The notes under the pieces were generated by a model. That model was given only the letters and a program-made list of their open reading frames with translations, ran no database searches and was not told where the DNA came from. Below, one piece after another: positions 21,632 through 28,929 of a stretch of 28,929 bases of DNA. The stretch lies in assembly GCA_020439605.1 (NCBI GenBank), contig JAGQSI010000001.1, positions 1 through 28,929 of the forward strand, read 5' to 3'. Both the position numbers and the translations under genes were made by a program. Source of the DNA: Acidimicrobiales bacterium (GTDB taxonomy: Bacteria > Actinomycetota > Acidimicrobiia > Acidimicrobiales > Iamiaceae). Each line of letters opens with the position of its first letter. Position 1 is the stretch's first letter.

Positions 21632-23017
21632 ATGGCTAGGCCCCTTGTCGTCGTGTCTAACCGTGGCCCGGTCGGATTCGCACTAGATCCAGACAGTCCG
21701 AGCGGAGTCACCTCGCGCCGAGGTGCTGGAGGTTTAGTGAGCGGACTCGGGCCGTTGGTGCGAGACCGTGACGTGTTGTGGATCGCTGCTGCGATGACAG
21801 AGGGGGACCGACTGGTTTCAGCAGACGGGCCGCTGCAAGCCGAGGGGTTCCACGTAGCGCTGATCGACATCGCGCCCGAGATGTGGTCGCAGTACTACGA
21901 CACGGTCTGCAACGAGGCGCTCTGGTTTGCCCACCACGGACTGTGGGATCGGACCTATGAACCGTCATGGCCATCACAATGGGTGCAAGGGCCATGGAAC
22001 GCGTACCGGCGGGTGAATCAGATGTTCGCCGAGTCCGTCATCGCCAACGCTGCGCCCAACAGTGTGGTGCTCATTCAGGACTATCACCTCTATCTCGTGG
22101 CGCAGTATGTGCGCGACGAGCGACCCGACCTTCGCCTCGTGCATTTCTCACACACCCCGTTCGCAACGCCGGACTGGTTGTCGATGCTGCCCCATGAGGT
22201 GGAAACCGAACTGCTCCTGGGGCTTGGCGCCCATCACGGTTGTGGCTTTCATTCGAAGCGATGGGTCGATGGTTACACGGACTCGTGTGAAGCTGCGGGG
22301 ATTGATGCGGCAGCAACCTTCGTGGCGCCACTCGGCCCGGACCCGGATGACCTCATCGGGTCCGCCCGCTCGCAAGCGGCAGAAGACGAGTTCGAGGACC
22401 TCGACGAGATCGCCGGCGACACGCAACTGATCGTGCGGGTGGACAGGGTTGAACTCTCCAAGAACATCATCCGAGGTTTCGAAGCATTTGAGCTTCTTCT
22501 TCAGACCCAGCCAGAACGACGGGGCAAGGTCACATTCGGGGCATTCGTCTATCCATCGCGGCTGGCAGTGGCTGCCTATGACCGCTACTCACGTGCCATT
22601 GCCGACTCGGTGGAGCGGATCAATGCCACCTACGGGACCCCGACCTGGACACCTATCGGCTACGACTCGACGGACAACTATCCGCGTTCGTTGGCTGCGC
22701 TGCGCCGAGCAGATGTGGTGCTGGTGAATCCGATCAAGGACGGACTCAACCTGGTGGCCAAGGAGGCCATGATCGTCAACGATCGACACGGCCAACTCGT
22801 GTTGTCCCCCGGCGCTGGTGCTTGGGACGAGCTGGGCAGCGCGGGCGCATGGAGATGCGATCCCTTCGACATCGCATCTACCGCTGACGCGATCGCGGGT
22901 GCCCTTGATGCATCTCCGCAGGACAAGAGCCAACGCAGCGACTCTCTCAAGACGGCGGCACAGGCCCGCACCCCATCGCACTGGCTTGCGGACCAGCTCG
23001 CTGCTGCGGAGCAGTAA
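21632..23017 (+). CDS. otsA: GT20 glycosyltransferase, trehalose-6-phosphate synthase type
   Basis: This 461-residue GT20 enzyme is expected to join glucose from a nucleotide sugar to glucose 6-phosphate. Family marks are VVVSNRGPVGF, SRRGAGGLVSGL, VLIQDYHLYLVAQYV, LVHFSHTPFATPDW, the donor-site VDRVELSKNIIRGFEAF, and DGLNLVAKEAMIVND. It belongs to a divergent actinobacterial branch: LWIAAAMTEGD stands where E. coli-type OtsA has WxGWxG, and RVELSKN replaces RLDYTKG. That branch also contains GT20 enzymes with other acceptors (glucosylglycerol-phosphate or pseudo-sugar synthases), so the product is less certain than the fold. Adjacency to otsB favours trehalose. The stop shares one base with the next ATG (TAATG). 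Confidence 0.85.
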   Translation: MARPLVVVSNRGPVGFALDPDSPSGVTSRRGAGGLVSGLGPLVRDRDVLWIAAAMTEGDRLVSADGPLQAEGFHVALIDIAPEMWSQYYDTVCNEALWFAHHGLWDRTYEPSWPSQWVQGPWNAYRRVNQMFAESVIANAAPNSVVLIQDYHLYLVAQYVRDERPDLRLVHFSHTPFATPDWLSMLPHEVETELLLGLGAHHGCGFHSKRWVDGYTDSCEAAGIDAAATFVAPLGPDPDDLIGSARSQAAEDEFEDLDEIAGDTQLIVRVDRVELSKNIIRGFEAFELLLQTQPERRGKVTFGAFVYPSRLAVAAYDRYSRAIADSVERINATYGTPTWTPIGYDSTDNYPRSLAALRRADVVLVNPIKDGLNLVAKEAMIVNDRHGQLVLSPGAGAWDELGSAGAWRCDPFDIASTADAIAGALDASPQDKSQRSDSLKTAAQARTPSHWLADQLAAAEQ

Positions 23018-24021
23018 TGCGGGTTCTGATAGCACCCGACAAATTTCGTGGCACCGCCACCGCCATCGAGGTGGCTGCAGCGATAGCCGAGGGGGTGAGG
23101 GCTGTGAGCCCACCAGCGTCGCTTCGACAGGTTCCGCTCAGCGACGGCGGCGAAGGATTCGTGGAGGTCATGGGGGGAGCCAACCGCTGCACGCAGGTGG
23201 AGGGGCCGCTCGGGCAGGTCGTAGATGCCAGGTGGCGGCTGAAATCCAGGACAGCGGTGATCGAGATGGCACAGGCCTCTGGGTTGGCTCTGGTGGGAGG
23301 TCCCGATGCCAATGACCCACTAGAAGCGTCCACCCGCGGTACGGGTCAACTCATCGCAGAGGCCCTCGACAGTGGTGCCCGGCGCATCATCGTCGGCCAT
23401 GGCGGCTCAGCCTCTACCGACGGTGGGTTGCCAGCGGTGAAGGCCTTGTTCCCAACAGCACGTCTGCGTGGCGTGGAACTGGTAGCGGCGGTGGACGTTG
23501 GGTGCATGTTCGTGGATGCCGCAGCTGAGTTCGGACCCCAAAAAGGTGCGACCCCCAACCAGGTCTCGTTGCTCACCCGCCGTTTGGAACGAGTGGCCCA
23601 GATCTATCTGGAGGACTTCGGGGTGGACGTGACCGCTATCGAGGGAGCGGGCGCAGCAGGTGGTCTAGCCGGTGGACTCGCCGCAGTTGGAGCAACTGTC
23701 ACGTCCGGCTTTGAAGTGATTGCCGAGGAGCTCGACCTCGCAGAAATGGTGGAGCGCAGCGACCTTGTGATCACCGGTGAAGGGTTCCTTGACGAGACCT
23801 CCTTCGATGGGAAAGTGGTGGGTGGGGTTGTAGAACTCGCAGCAGAGTTCGATGTAGAGGTGTTGGCCATCGCCGGCGAGGTGTTCGACGGTGTCGATGG
23901 GCGAGTGCAGACCGTTTCACTGGTGGAACGCTTTGGACGTGAACGCTCCATGACCCACACCACAGATGCGATTTCCAAGGCCGCGCAACAAGCGGTTGAG
24001 TCATGGTTGACGAGCAACTGA
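23017..24021 (+). CDS. Glycerate kinase (GarK/GlxK family)
   Basis: This 334-residue enzyme phosphorylates D-glycerate; this family usually makes 2-phosphoglycerate. Marks are the opening RVLIAPDKFRGT, VPLSDGGEGFVE near residue 45, a GHGGSASTDGG segment near 130, and the C-terminal SDLVITGEGFLDETSFDGKVVGGV block that carries the conserved acidic and glycine residues. It is slightly shorter than the usual 370-380 residues because the middle is compact. Its ATG overlaps the otsA stop (TAATG), so it is translationally coupled to trehalose synthesis. Glycerate in this setting may feed glycolysis or compatible solutes such as glucosylglycerate (speculative). Confidence 0.92.
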   Translation: MRVLIAPDKFRGTATAIEVAAAIAEGVRAVSPPASLRQVPLSDGGEGFVEVMGGANRCTQVEGPLGQVVDARWRLKSRTAVIEMAQASGLALVGGPDANDPLEASTRGTGQLIAEALDSGARRIIVGHGGSASTDGGLPAVKALFPTARLRGVELVAAVDVGCMFVDAAAEFGPQKGATPNQVSLLTRRLERVAQIYLEDFGVDVTAIEGAGAAGGLAGGLAAVGATVTSGFEVIAEELDLAEMVERSDLVITGEGFLDETSFDGKVVGGVVELAAEFDVEVLAIAGEVFDGVDGRVQTVSLVERFGRERSMTHTTDAISKAAQQAVESWLTSN

Positions 24022-24034
24022 GCTTCGCTGTGCC

Positions 24035-24040
24035 TAGGGT
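24035..24040 (+). promoter_or_regulatory. Leaderless-type -10 (TAGGGT) of the amidase gene
   Basis: TAGGGT then 6 nt (TCGGCC) then ATG 24047, the same arrangement as at otsA. It lies in the 25-bp gap after the glycerate kinase gene. TTGACG at 24007-24012 is too far away (22-nt spacer) to be a good -35. Confidence 0.5.
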
Positions 24041-24046
24041 TCGGCC

Positions 24047-25495
24047 ATGACCGATCTCGCTTCCGCAGACGCCACAGAACAAGCCCAACTGGTTCGTGAT
24101 GGGAAAGCCTCCCCAGAGGAACTGGTTCAAGCTGCGATAGCTAGGGCCAAAGCGCTCAATCCGACGCTCAATGCCCTCATCCACGAGCGCTACGACCGCG
24201 CCTTGGTCGAGGCGAGCTCCGCTGACGGCGACGGGCCCTTCAACGGAGTCCCTTTTGCGTTGAAAGACCTCGACGGCACGATGGCCGACGAACCCCACCA
24301 CTGCGGGACCAAGTTCTTGAAACGCCACGGCTACATAGCTCCTGAGAGCTCTGAGTTGACGCAGCGGTTCCTGGACGCCGGGTTGATAGTCATAGGGCGC
24401 ACCAATACCCCTGAGCTCGGCTTGGTCACCACCACCGAACCTGAGTCCTATGGCCCCTCGAGAAACCCCTGGGATCTGGAACGCTCCACCGGTGGATCCA
24501 GTGGTGGATCTGCAGCCCTCGTGGCAGCGGGAGTCGTGCCCATGGCCCATGCCGGCGATGGTGGCGGCTCCATCCGGATCCCAGCATCGGAGTGCGGGCT
24601 GGTGGGCCTGAAACCGAGCCGTGGTCGGGTGAGCGTTGGCCCTGAGGTGGGTGAAGCGTGGGCTGGACTTGTCGCTCGTCTAGCTGTCACCCGTTCTGTT
24701 AGAGATACCGCCGCTCTGCTCGACGCTGTCGAAGGGCCCGGAGTTGGCGATCCATACTGGGCACCGCGTCCACAGCGTCCTTACGTCGCGGAACTCGATG
24801 CCACCGCGGTGCCCTTGCGAATTGGTTGGACGTCTCAGTCCTGGGACGGCTCGGTAGAGATAGATCCACAGGTGGCGGCGGCCACCGAAGCCACCGCCAA
24901 GCTTCTCGAAGAACTGGGCCACCGGGTTGAGCAAGCAGCGCCCACCACATTCGCCGGAGGTAGAACTCTCGAATACTTCCTGCCTGCCTATAGCTCCTGG
25001 GTTGTGCGGGAGTTGGACCGAATGGCGCAGATGGTGGGGGAGGAAGTTGGCCCCGACGATGTGGAGCCGGGGACCTGGGCCATCGCAGAGTCGGCTCGCT
25101 CCATCACCGCATCTCAGTACCTAGCAGCGTTGGACGGCCTTCACAGTCTGACCAGAGAGGCCGTGAGTTGGTGGGTTCGAGACGGCTATGACCTGCTGCT
25201 CACCCCCACGATTCCAGAACTTCCGCCCACCCTCGGGCAGTTCAGCGCCACCGAGGACAACGCGTTGGTTGGGCTGTTCAGAGCAGCGATATCAACCCAT
25301 TTCACCGCCCCGTTCAACATCACCGGTCAACCCGCTATCTCGCTGCCGTTGGCGTGGAGCACAGAAGGTCTGCCGATCGGTATGCAACTTGTAGCAGCAC
25401 CAACGCGCGAGGACCTTCTCATCAGAACTGCTGCACAACTCGAGCAGGCCAAGCCGTGGTCACACCGCCGTCCAGCGCTGTGGGCGGGGTCCTGA
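24047..25495 (+). CDS. Amidase signature family enzyme
   Basis: This 482-residue amidase has the full Ser-cisSer-Lys triad: K73 in PFALKDLDG, S151 in GGSSGGSAALVAAG, and S175 in GDGGGSIRIPASECGLVGLKPSRG. The numbering and the GPSRNPWDLERSTGGSSGGS block are close to 6-aminohexanoate-cyclic-dimer hydrolase NylA (K72, S150, S174), so hydrolysis of a linear or cyclic amide in the cytoplasm is likely. The natural substrate is unknown. The C-terminal HFTAPFNITGQPAISLPL is the usual family block. No signal peptide. It appears to have its own leaderless promoter. Linkage to trehalose genes may be positional only. Confidence 0.92.
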   Translation: MTDLASADATEQAQLVRDGKASPEELVQAAIARAKALNPTLNALIHERYDRALVEASSADGDGPFNGVPFALKDLDGTMADEPHHCGTKFLKRHGYIAPESSELTQRFLDAGLIVIGRTNTPELGLVTTTEPESYGPSRNPWDLERSTGGSSGGSAALVAAGVVPMAHAGDGGGSIRIPASECGLVGLKPSRGRVSVGPEVGEAWAGLVARLAVTRSVRDTAALLDAVEGPGVGDPYWAPRPQRPYVAELDATAVPLRIGWTSQSWDGSVEIDPQVAAATEATAKLLEELGHRVEQAAPTTFAGGRTLEYFLPAYSSWVVRELDRMAQMVGEEVGPDDVEPGTWAIAESARSITASQYLAALDGLHSLTREAVSWWVRDGYDLLLTPTIPELPPTLGQFSATEDNALVGLFRAAISTHFTAPFNITGQPAISLPLAWSTEGLPIGMQLVAAPTREDLLIRTAAQLEQAKPWSHRRPALWAGS

Positions 25496-25615
25496 CCCAT
25501 CGCCGGGAAACGCGCCTGTAGGGCTCTAGGTGTGGCCCCGGCCGACATGGCTGGCGAGTTCCCGGGCCATTAGGCTCGACACGGTCAGTGGCCGATGGTC
25601 CACAAGGAGTGAGAT

Positions 25616-27439
25616 ATGGCTCGGCGTAGGGTTCAGTTCGCGGCGGCGGTTACGGCTCTGGCCGTGGGGGCTTCAGCGCTGGTGTCGTCGCCGGCGCTCG
25701 GCGACGGGACCACCACAACCCCGATCAAGTGCACCGGTATCCCGCTGCTGGGCTCCATCGACGCGGATATGGCCATAAACGCCACAGATGATGTGGATCC
25801 GGTCATGATCGGCGGATCGGTGAAGCTCTTGTTGAAGGTGCCGATCCCGATCGGGGAGATCCCAGTAGATATCACGCTGAGCGAAGGCAAGATCACTACG
25901 CCCATTCCCGCAGGTGTGAGCGTCACCAACGTTTCTTTCACCTCGTCGAGTTTCCCCAACAAGACATGGGCCGTTAGCGGCAGCAACCTGGTTCTGACCC
26001 TGTCAGGGAACGTAACGCTCGGTCAGGGCAAACCTGCTCCGGTAATGCCAGATGTGACCGTGACCGCAAAGGTGAGTGGAGTCCCACGGGTCATCAGCTG
26101 GAAGGTACCGAGTTCGTTCGGTATCAAGGGTTCGGTGAGCGGGCTCGGCAGTCTGAACGCAAACTGCACACCCAACAATGCCAACACCGTTATGGCAACC
26201 ACCACGGTGAAAGCTGCGGCTCAAGCGCCGGTGGCCCACGATCAGACCATTCCCGTGCCATTCGGTCAGCCTGCCAACATCGTCTTGTCGGGCACCGACG
26301 TCAACAACGATCCTCTCACCTACGACGTGGCAACCCAGCCCGCCCACGGGACCCTGAGCGGCACTGCTCCCAATCTCACCTACACCCCGAACCCGGGTTA
26401 CTTCGGGCCCGACGCTTTCGACTTCACCGTGTCTGACCCCACCTCTGGTGACAACGGAACCATCACACTTGATGTGTCGCCCAACCCGATCACCATTCCA
26501 AGTGCGCCGGTCATTACCGGAGTGGATCTACTCGGCGCAGGTGCGGGACGAATTCGTTGGTCCGCTCCGAGCAGTAACGGTGGGTCTGCACTCAGTGGCT
26601 ATCGGGTGAGCGTGGTCCAAAACGGTGTGACCACAGAGGTTGGGACCTTCTCCACCTCGCTCAGCTCGGCAACGAGCCTTCAACTCACAGATGGTGTTCC
26701 AGCGGTGTTCAAGGTGGTGGCACTCAACGCAGCGGGTGAGGGGATCGTGGCCACGGCTCCCGCCATCACACCGCAGTGGTGGCTGCCGTGGAGCTCCGGC
26801 CAGAGCGCAGTGAACGAGATCTTTACCTGGATGACGGGCAAGGCCCCAACCGCAACACAGCGCCAGCTCTGGCTGCAGGACCTGAACATGGGACTCATCA
26901 CAGTGCCCGATCTGATCGAGAACCTGCGCTCCGGCTCCGACGCGATCAACAACGTCGACCCGACCATCAGGCTCTACTCCGCATATCTGACCCGGGTCCC
27001 CGATGCAGGCGGGCTCAACTTCTGGCTGGCTCGGCGCCGTTCGGGTTGGACCCTGTCTCGGATCTCCAGCAACTTCGCGGCCTCGAGCGAGTTCGTGCGG
27101 CGCTACGGGAACATGTCGAATCGTCAGTTCGTTCAGAACATCTATGCCTACGTCATGGAACGAGCCGGTGACACTGCCGGGATCAACTTCTGGACCAGCC
27201 GTCTCGATAGCGGTCAGATCTCGCGCGGTCAGTTGATGATCAACTTCTCGGAGTCCAGCGAGTACAAGCGCAAGCAGGCCAACAACGTGGATGGTGCTGC
27301 GGTCTACATCCAGGTTCTGGGCAGGACCCCAACCGCCGCTCAGCGTTCGGCATTCGTGACCGGCATGCAAGACGTGGGGTTCGTGGCCACCACCCGAGCC
27401 CTGCTTCGTGAGAGCTCGTTCGCAACGCGAGCCGGCTAG
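25616..27439 (+). CDS. Secreted multidomain protein: cadherin-like, FN3 and DUF4214 regions
   Basis: This 607-residue protein starts at ATG 25616 with AAGGAG 6 nt upstream. A signal peptide of about 29 residues (hydrophobic core AVTALAVGASALV, cleavage near SPALG-DG) directs export. Residues about 35-195 form a beta-rich domain with two Cys (KCTGIP and NANCTPN) that I do not recognise. Residues about 205-290 resemble an Ig/cadherin-like repeat (DVNNDPLTYDVATQPAHGTL, GYFGPDAFDFTVSD). About 296-385 is a fibronectin type III-like domain. About 395-600 holds DUF4214-type repeats (YLTRVPDAGGLNFWLARR, VMERAGDTAGINFWTSRL). Role: probable surface or extracellular adhesion/matrix protein (inference). 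Its stop shares CTAG with the convergent gene. Confidence 0.85.
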   Translation: MARRRVQFAAAVTALAVGASALVSSPALGDGTTTTPIKCTGIPLLGSIDADMAINATDDVDPVMIGGSVKLLLKVPIPIGEIPVDITLSEGKITTPIPAGVSVTNVSFTSSSFPNKTWAVSGSNLVLTLSGNVTLGQGKPAPVMPDVTVTAKVSGVPRVISWKVPSSFGIKGSVSGLGSLNANCTPNNANTVMATTTVKAAAQAPVAHDQTIPVPFGQPANIVLSGTDVNNDPLTYDVATQPAHGTLSGTAPNLTYTPNPGYFGPDAFDFTVSDPTSGDNGTITLDVSPNPITIPSAPVITGVDLLGAGAGRIRWSAPSSNGGSALSGYRVSVVQNGVTTEVGTFSTSLSSATSLQLTDGVPAVFKVVALNAAGEGIVATAPAITPQWWLPWSSGQSAVNEIFTWMTGKAPTATQRQLWLQDLNMGLITVPDLIENLRSGSDAINNVDPTIRLYSAYLTRVPDAGGLNFWLARRRSGWTLSRISSNFAASSEFVRRYGNMSNRQFVQNIYAYVMERAGDTAGINFWTSRLDSGQISRGQLMINFSESSEYKRKQANNVDGAAVYIQVLGRTPTAAQRSAFVTGMQDVGFVATTRALLRESSFATRAG

Positions 27440-28008
27440 TCCGAGGCCTCTAGGCGGTCGAGGATCGGATCCTCGTCGGCCAACAGTTGATCGAGTTCGG
27501 CGCGCTGATCTTCGCTGGGTTCTTCTATCCACCACTCGAATGCCTCGATGGCCCGAACCTGCTGTGCGCTCAGCGCCAACGCGGTGTGGGATGAGGCGCT
27601 CTGCCAGTTCGCGAGTTCGGAACCTTCGAGTTGTTCGTCCTCGAGAAGTTTGGCGATCGGTACCGGTTTGGCGATCGGGAACAGCTCGACCTCCGCGTAG
27701 TGGCGGTGCTGCTCGCTTCGAACCGCCGGCCCGAGCGGCAACTCTCCCGGCAACAGTGCGGTGTTGGGCGGCAACTCCAGGTTGGGTGCTACAACCTCTC
27801 CAACTGCCCACAGCCCGACCACACGGTTGCCGTCCGTTCTGACCAAGAAGCACGGTGTCGATGGCTCGAGGCTTTTGGTGGTGGTGGGTATTCGGTAGAT
27901 CTGACCGAATCTGGCGAGCACCGTGTCAAGGTCGAGATCGGACTTGGAGGCACGCAGGATCCAACCGGCAACAGAGTCTGATTCGTGGGTTGGTTCGGCT
28001 TCGCTCAC
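27436..28008 (-). CDS. EVE/PUA-like domain protein
   Basis: This 190-residue protein looks like an EVE (PUA-like) domain: GWILRASKSDL at the start, then PCFLVRTDGNRVVGLWAVGEVV (the GDxVxxW...GixAxGEV core), and a late VELFPIAKPVPIAKLLEDEQLEG with an acidic C-terminus. EVE domains bind modified bases in DNA or RNA, with roles inferred from this family; the match here is by eye. It has an unusual acidic tail (residues about 160-190). Start is GTG 28008 with only a weak purine stretch upstream; ATG codons nearby are out of frame. It is divergent from the DDN-like gene and convergent with the DUF4214 gene, sharing a CTAG stop at 27436-27439. Confidence 0.6.
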   Translation of the reverse strand: MSEAEPTHESDSVAGWILRASKSDLDLDTVLARFGQIYRIPTTTKSLEPSTPCFLVRTDGNRVVGLWAVGEVVAPNLELPPNTALLPGELPLGPAVRSEQHRHYAEVELFPIAKPVPIAKLLEDEQLEGSELANWQSASSHTALALSAQQVRAIEAFEWWIEEPSEDQRAELDQLLADEDPILDRLEASD

Positions 28009-28051
28009 CTCATGATGTTTGCACTCCCGTGACCGCGAGCGCGCAACGACC

Positions 28052-28057
28052 TATCCT
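28052..28057 (+). promoter_or_regulatory. Leaderless-type -10 (TATCCT) of the DDN-like gene
   Basis: TATCCT is followed by 6 nt (GCCCGT) and the GTG start at 28064. This supports the shorter start over the ATG at 28019. No clear -35 and no Shine-Dalgarno. Confidence 0.5.
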
Positions 28058-28063
28058 GCCCGT

Positions 28064-28498
28064 GTGCCAGCTGACCTTGCTCTCAAAGCCATGAACGCGA
28101 GCCACCGTGTTCTTCTCAAGCTCTCCTTCGGAAAGATCGGTTGGAAAGTCGGCCCCATGCCAGTGGTCGAGTTGACCACCACCGGTCGAAAGAGCGGGGT
28201 GCCTCGCGCTGTGATGCTCACCTCGCCAATCCAGAACGGTGATGAGATCGTGATCGTCGCTTCACGTGGAGGCGATGACCACCATCCGGCTTGGTATCTG
28301 AACCTCGTTGATGACCCCAACGTTGAGGTATCGCTGGGCGGCAAACCCAAGAAGCCCTACACCGCGAGGGTTGCCACCCCGGAAGAACGCGCTGAGATGT
28401 GGCCAACCGTCGAATCCACGTACAAGGGTTATGCGGGATACCAGAAGCGCACGGACCGGGTGATTCCCCTCGTTGTGTTGAGCCCGGTCAAGCAATGA
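28064..28498 (+). CDS. Deazaflavin (F420)-dependent oxidoreductase, DDN-like
   Basis: I place the start at GTG 28064 (144 residues, VPADLALKAMNASHR) because it fits the leaderless pattern and the family length; the frame extends back to 28019. The split-barrel fold is marked by VVELTTTGRKSGVPRAVMLT, EIVIVASRGGDDHHPAWYLNL and DDPNVEVSLGG, all typical of mycobacterial Ddn and its relatives, which bind cofactor F420. F420 use fits the actinobacterial setting. The substrate is unknown; members reduce quinones or nitro compounds. It overlaps the following lipoprotein gene by 4 nt (ATGA), so they are coupled. Confidence 0.88.
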   Translation: MPADLALKAMNASHRVLLKLSFGKIGWKVGPMPVVELTTTGRKSGVPRAVMLTSPIQNGDEIVIVASRGGDDHHPAWYLNLVDDPNVEVSLGGKPKKPYTARVATPEERAEMWPTVESTYKGYAGYQKRTDRVIPLVVLSPVKQ

Positions 28499-28929
28499 AC
28501 AGAACCAGATTCGTCGCAGTTGTCCTGTCCGTTGGGCTCGTCGTCGGTGGATGTTCAGGCTCATCCAACTCCTCATCCAACTCCAACTCCAACTCCAACG
28601 CGACCACCTCGAGCTCGAATACTTCAAGCTCGGCCACATCGACCACGGCTGCACGCAACGACGACTCAGAGGCACAGAGCGCAGCTAGCTCCGGTTGTGG
28701 TATCGAGGCCGACGTGGCTCGGGTGGACCCGAATCAGCGCCCCGGAGATGTGACCCAGGACATCGACATAGACGGACAATCGCGCCACTATCGCCTCGGT
28801 GTTCCCGAGAGCTATGACCCGACCAAGCCTGCGCCGTTGGTGCTCAACCTGCACGGCAGCGGATCCAATGCCCTTGAAGCAAGTGCCTACGGGGATGTGG
28901 CGCGGCGCGCGGCGCATCGAGGGATGATT
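28495..28929 (+). CDS. PHB-depolymerase-like esterase lipoprotein, N-terminal part (runs off right edge)
   Basis: ATG 28495 opens a frame of 145 codons with no stop before the window ends. The start gives a signal sequence with a V16-V-G-G-C20 lipobox, then a Ser/Asn/Thr low-complexity linker to about residue 58. The mature domain begins GCGIEADVARVDPNQRPG and continues HYRLGVPESYDPTKPAPLVL and LHGSGSNALE, the first strands and oxyanion-hole LHG of the LpqC/CE1 (poly-3-hydroxybutyrate depolymerase-like) alpha/beta hydrolases. The catalytic Ser lies beyond the edge, so activity cannot be checked. It overlaps the DDN-like gene by 4 nt. Confidence 0.8.
   Translation, partial: MNRTRFVAVVLSVGLVVGGCSGSSNSSSNSNSNSNATTSSSNTSSSATSTTAARNDDSEAQSAASSGCGIEADVARVDPNQRPGDVTQDIDIDGQSRHYRLGVPESYDPTKPAPLVLNLHGSGSNALEASAYGDVARRAAHRGMI
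28576..28599 (+). repeat. Hexanucleotide repeat (TCCAAC)x4 in the lipoprotein linker
   Basis: Four perfect TCCAAC units, preceded by two interrupted ones from 28561, encode the Ser-Asn linker. Unit number changes would lengthen or shorten the spacer without a frameshift. Confidence 0.8.

Noticed and set aside
26528..27853. Long minus-strand open frame of 441 codons
   Set aside because: It lies antisense to the DUF4214 gene and continues over the EVE-like gene in another frame. Its protein is Arg/Gly/His-rich with no family motif, typical of a high-GC shadow frame.

Overview
The window looks like chromosomal DNA from a free-living actinobacterium, most likely of the class Acidimicrobiia (Ilumatobacter/Microthrix-like). 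This placement is inferred, not searched. Supporting signs are moderately high GC, many GTG starts, TANNNT -10 boxes lying 6-7 nt before start codons (leaderless genes), lipoproteins with Thr-rich linkers, a secreted DUF4214 protein, and several families common in actinobacteria (LLM flavin oxidoreductase, deazaflavin-dependent DDN-like protein, TetR regulators, YbhN fused to a kinase-like domain). I see no rRNA, tRNA, insertion sequence, prophage or CRISPR array. No gap without a gene exceeds about 230 bp.

Layout. (1) 1-1.6 kb, minus strand: an LLM oxidoreductase and a TetR gene that overlaps it and runs off the left edge. Upstream is a perfect 41-bp operator built from two KstR-like boxes. 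(2) 1.6-3.4 kb: a histone-H1-like basic protein divergent from an RDD membrane protein with nineteen 9-residue repeats. (3) 3.3-8.4 kb: a transport and glutamate block, with an SLC13/RCK_C permease divergent from an AbgT-family transporter, then a convergent SHOCT protein plus glutaminase operon. (4) 8.4-10.2 kb: an AbiE-like type IV toxin-antitoxin pair with an inverted repeat over the antitoxin start. (5) 10.3-14.6 kb: an integral membrane fusion (YbhN-like flippase domain plus degenerate kinase) convergent with a PlsC-like acyltransferase and a lipoprotein. (6) 14.8-17.0 kb: a lipoprotein and a convergent FAD amine oxidase, separated by a compact GC hairpin. (7) 17.0-20.0 kb: glutathione peroxidase, a TetR gene with an operator over its own start, a fatty-acid hydroxylase translationally coupled to it, and a long LOG-like protein. 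(8) 20.2-25.5 kb: a LytR_C membrane protein, trehalose-phosphatase, a GT20 synthase, glycerate kinase and an amidase, all co-directional. (9) 25.6-28.9 kb: a secreted DUF4214 protein, a convergent EVE-like protein, a DDN-like protein, and a PHB-depolymerase-like lipoprotein cut by the right edge.

Most genes belong to known families. The less ordinary signals are regulatory and architectural: the double KstR-like operator with a TetR gene that has no standard start codon, the TetR operator that covers promoter and start codon together, the inverted repeat at the toxin-antitoxin start, the 9-residue repeat RDD protein, and recurrent leaderless promoters. I did not find a clearly new multi-gene system. 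The best candidates are the TetR/operator/LLM unit and the 9-mer RDD protein.
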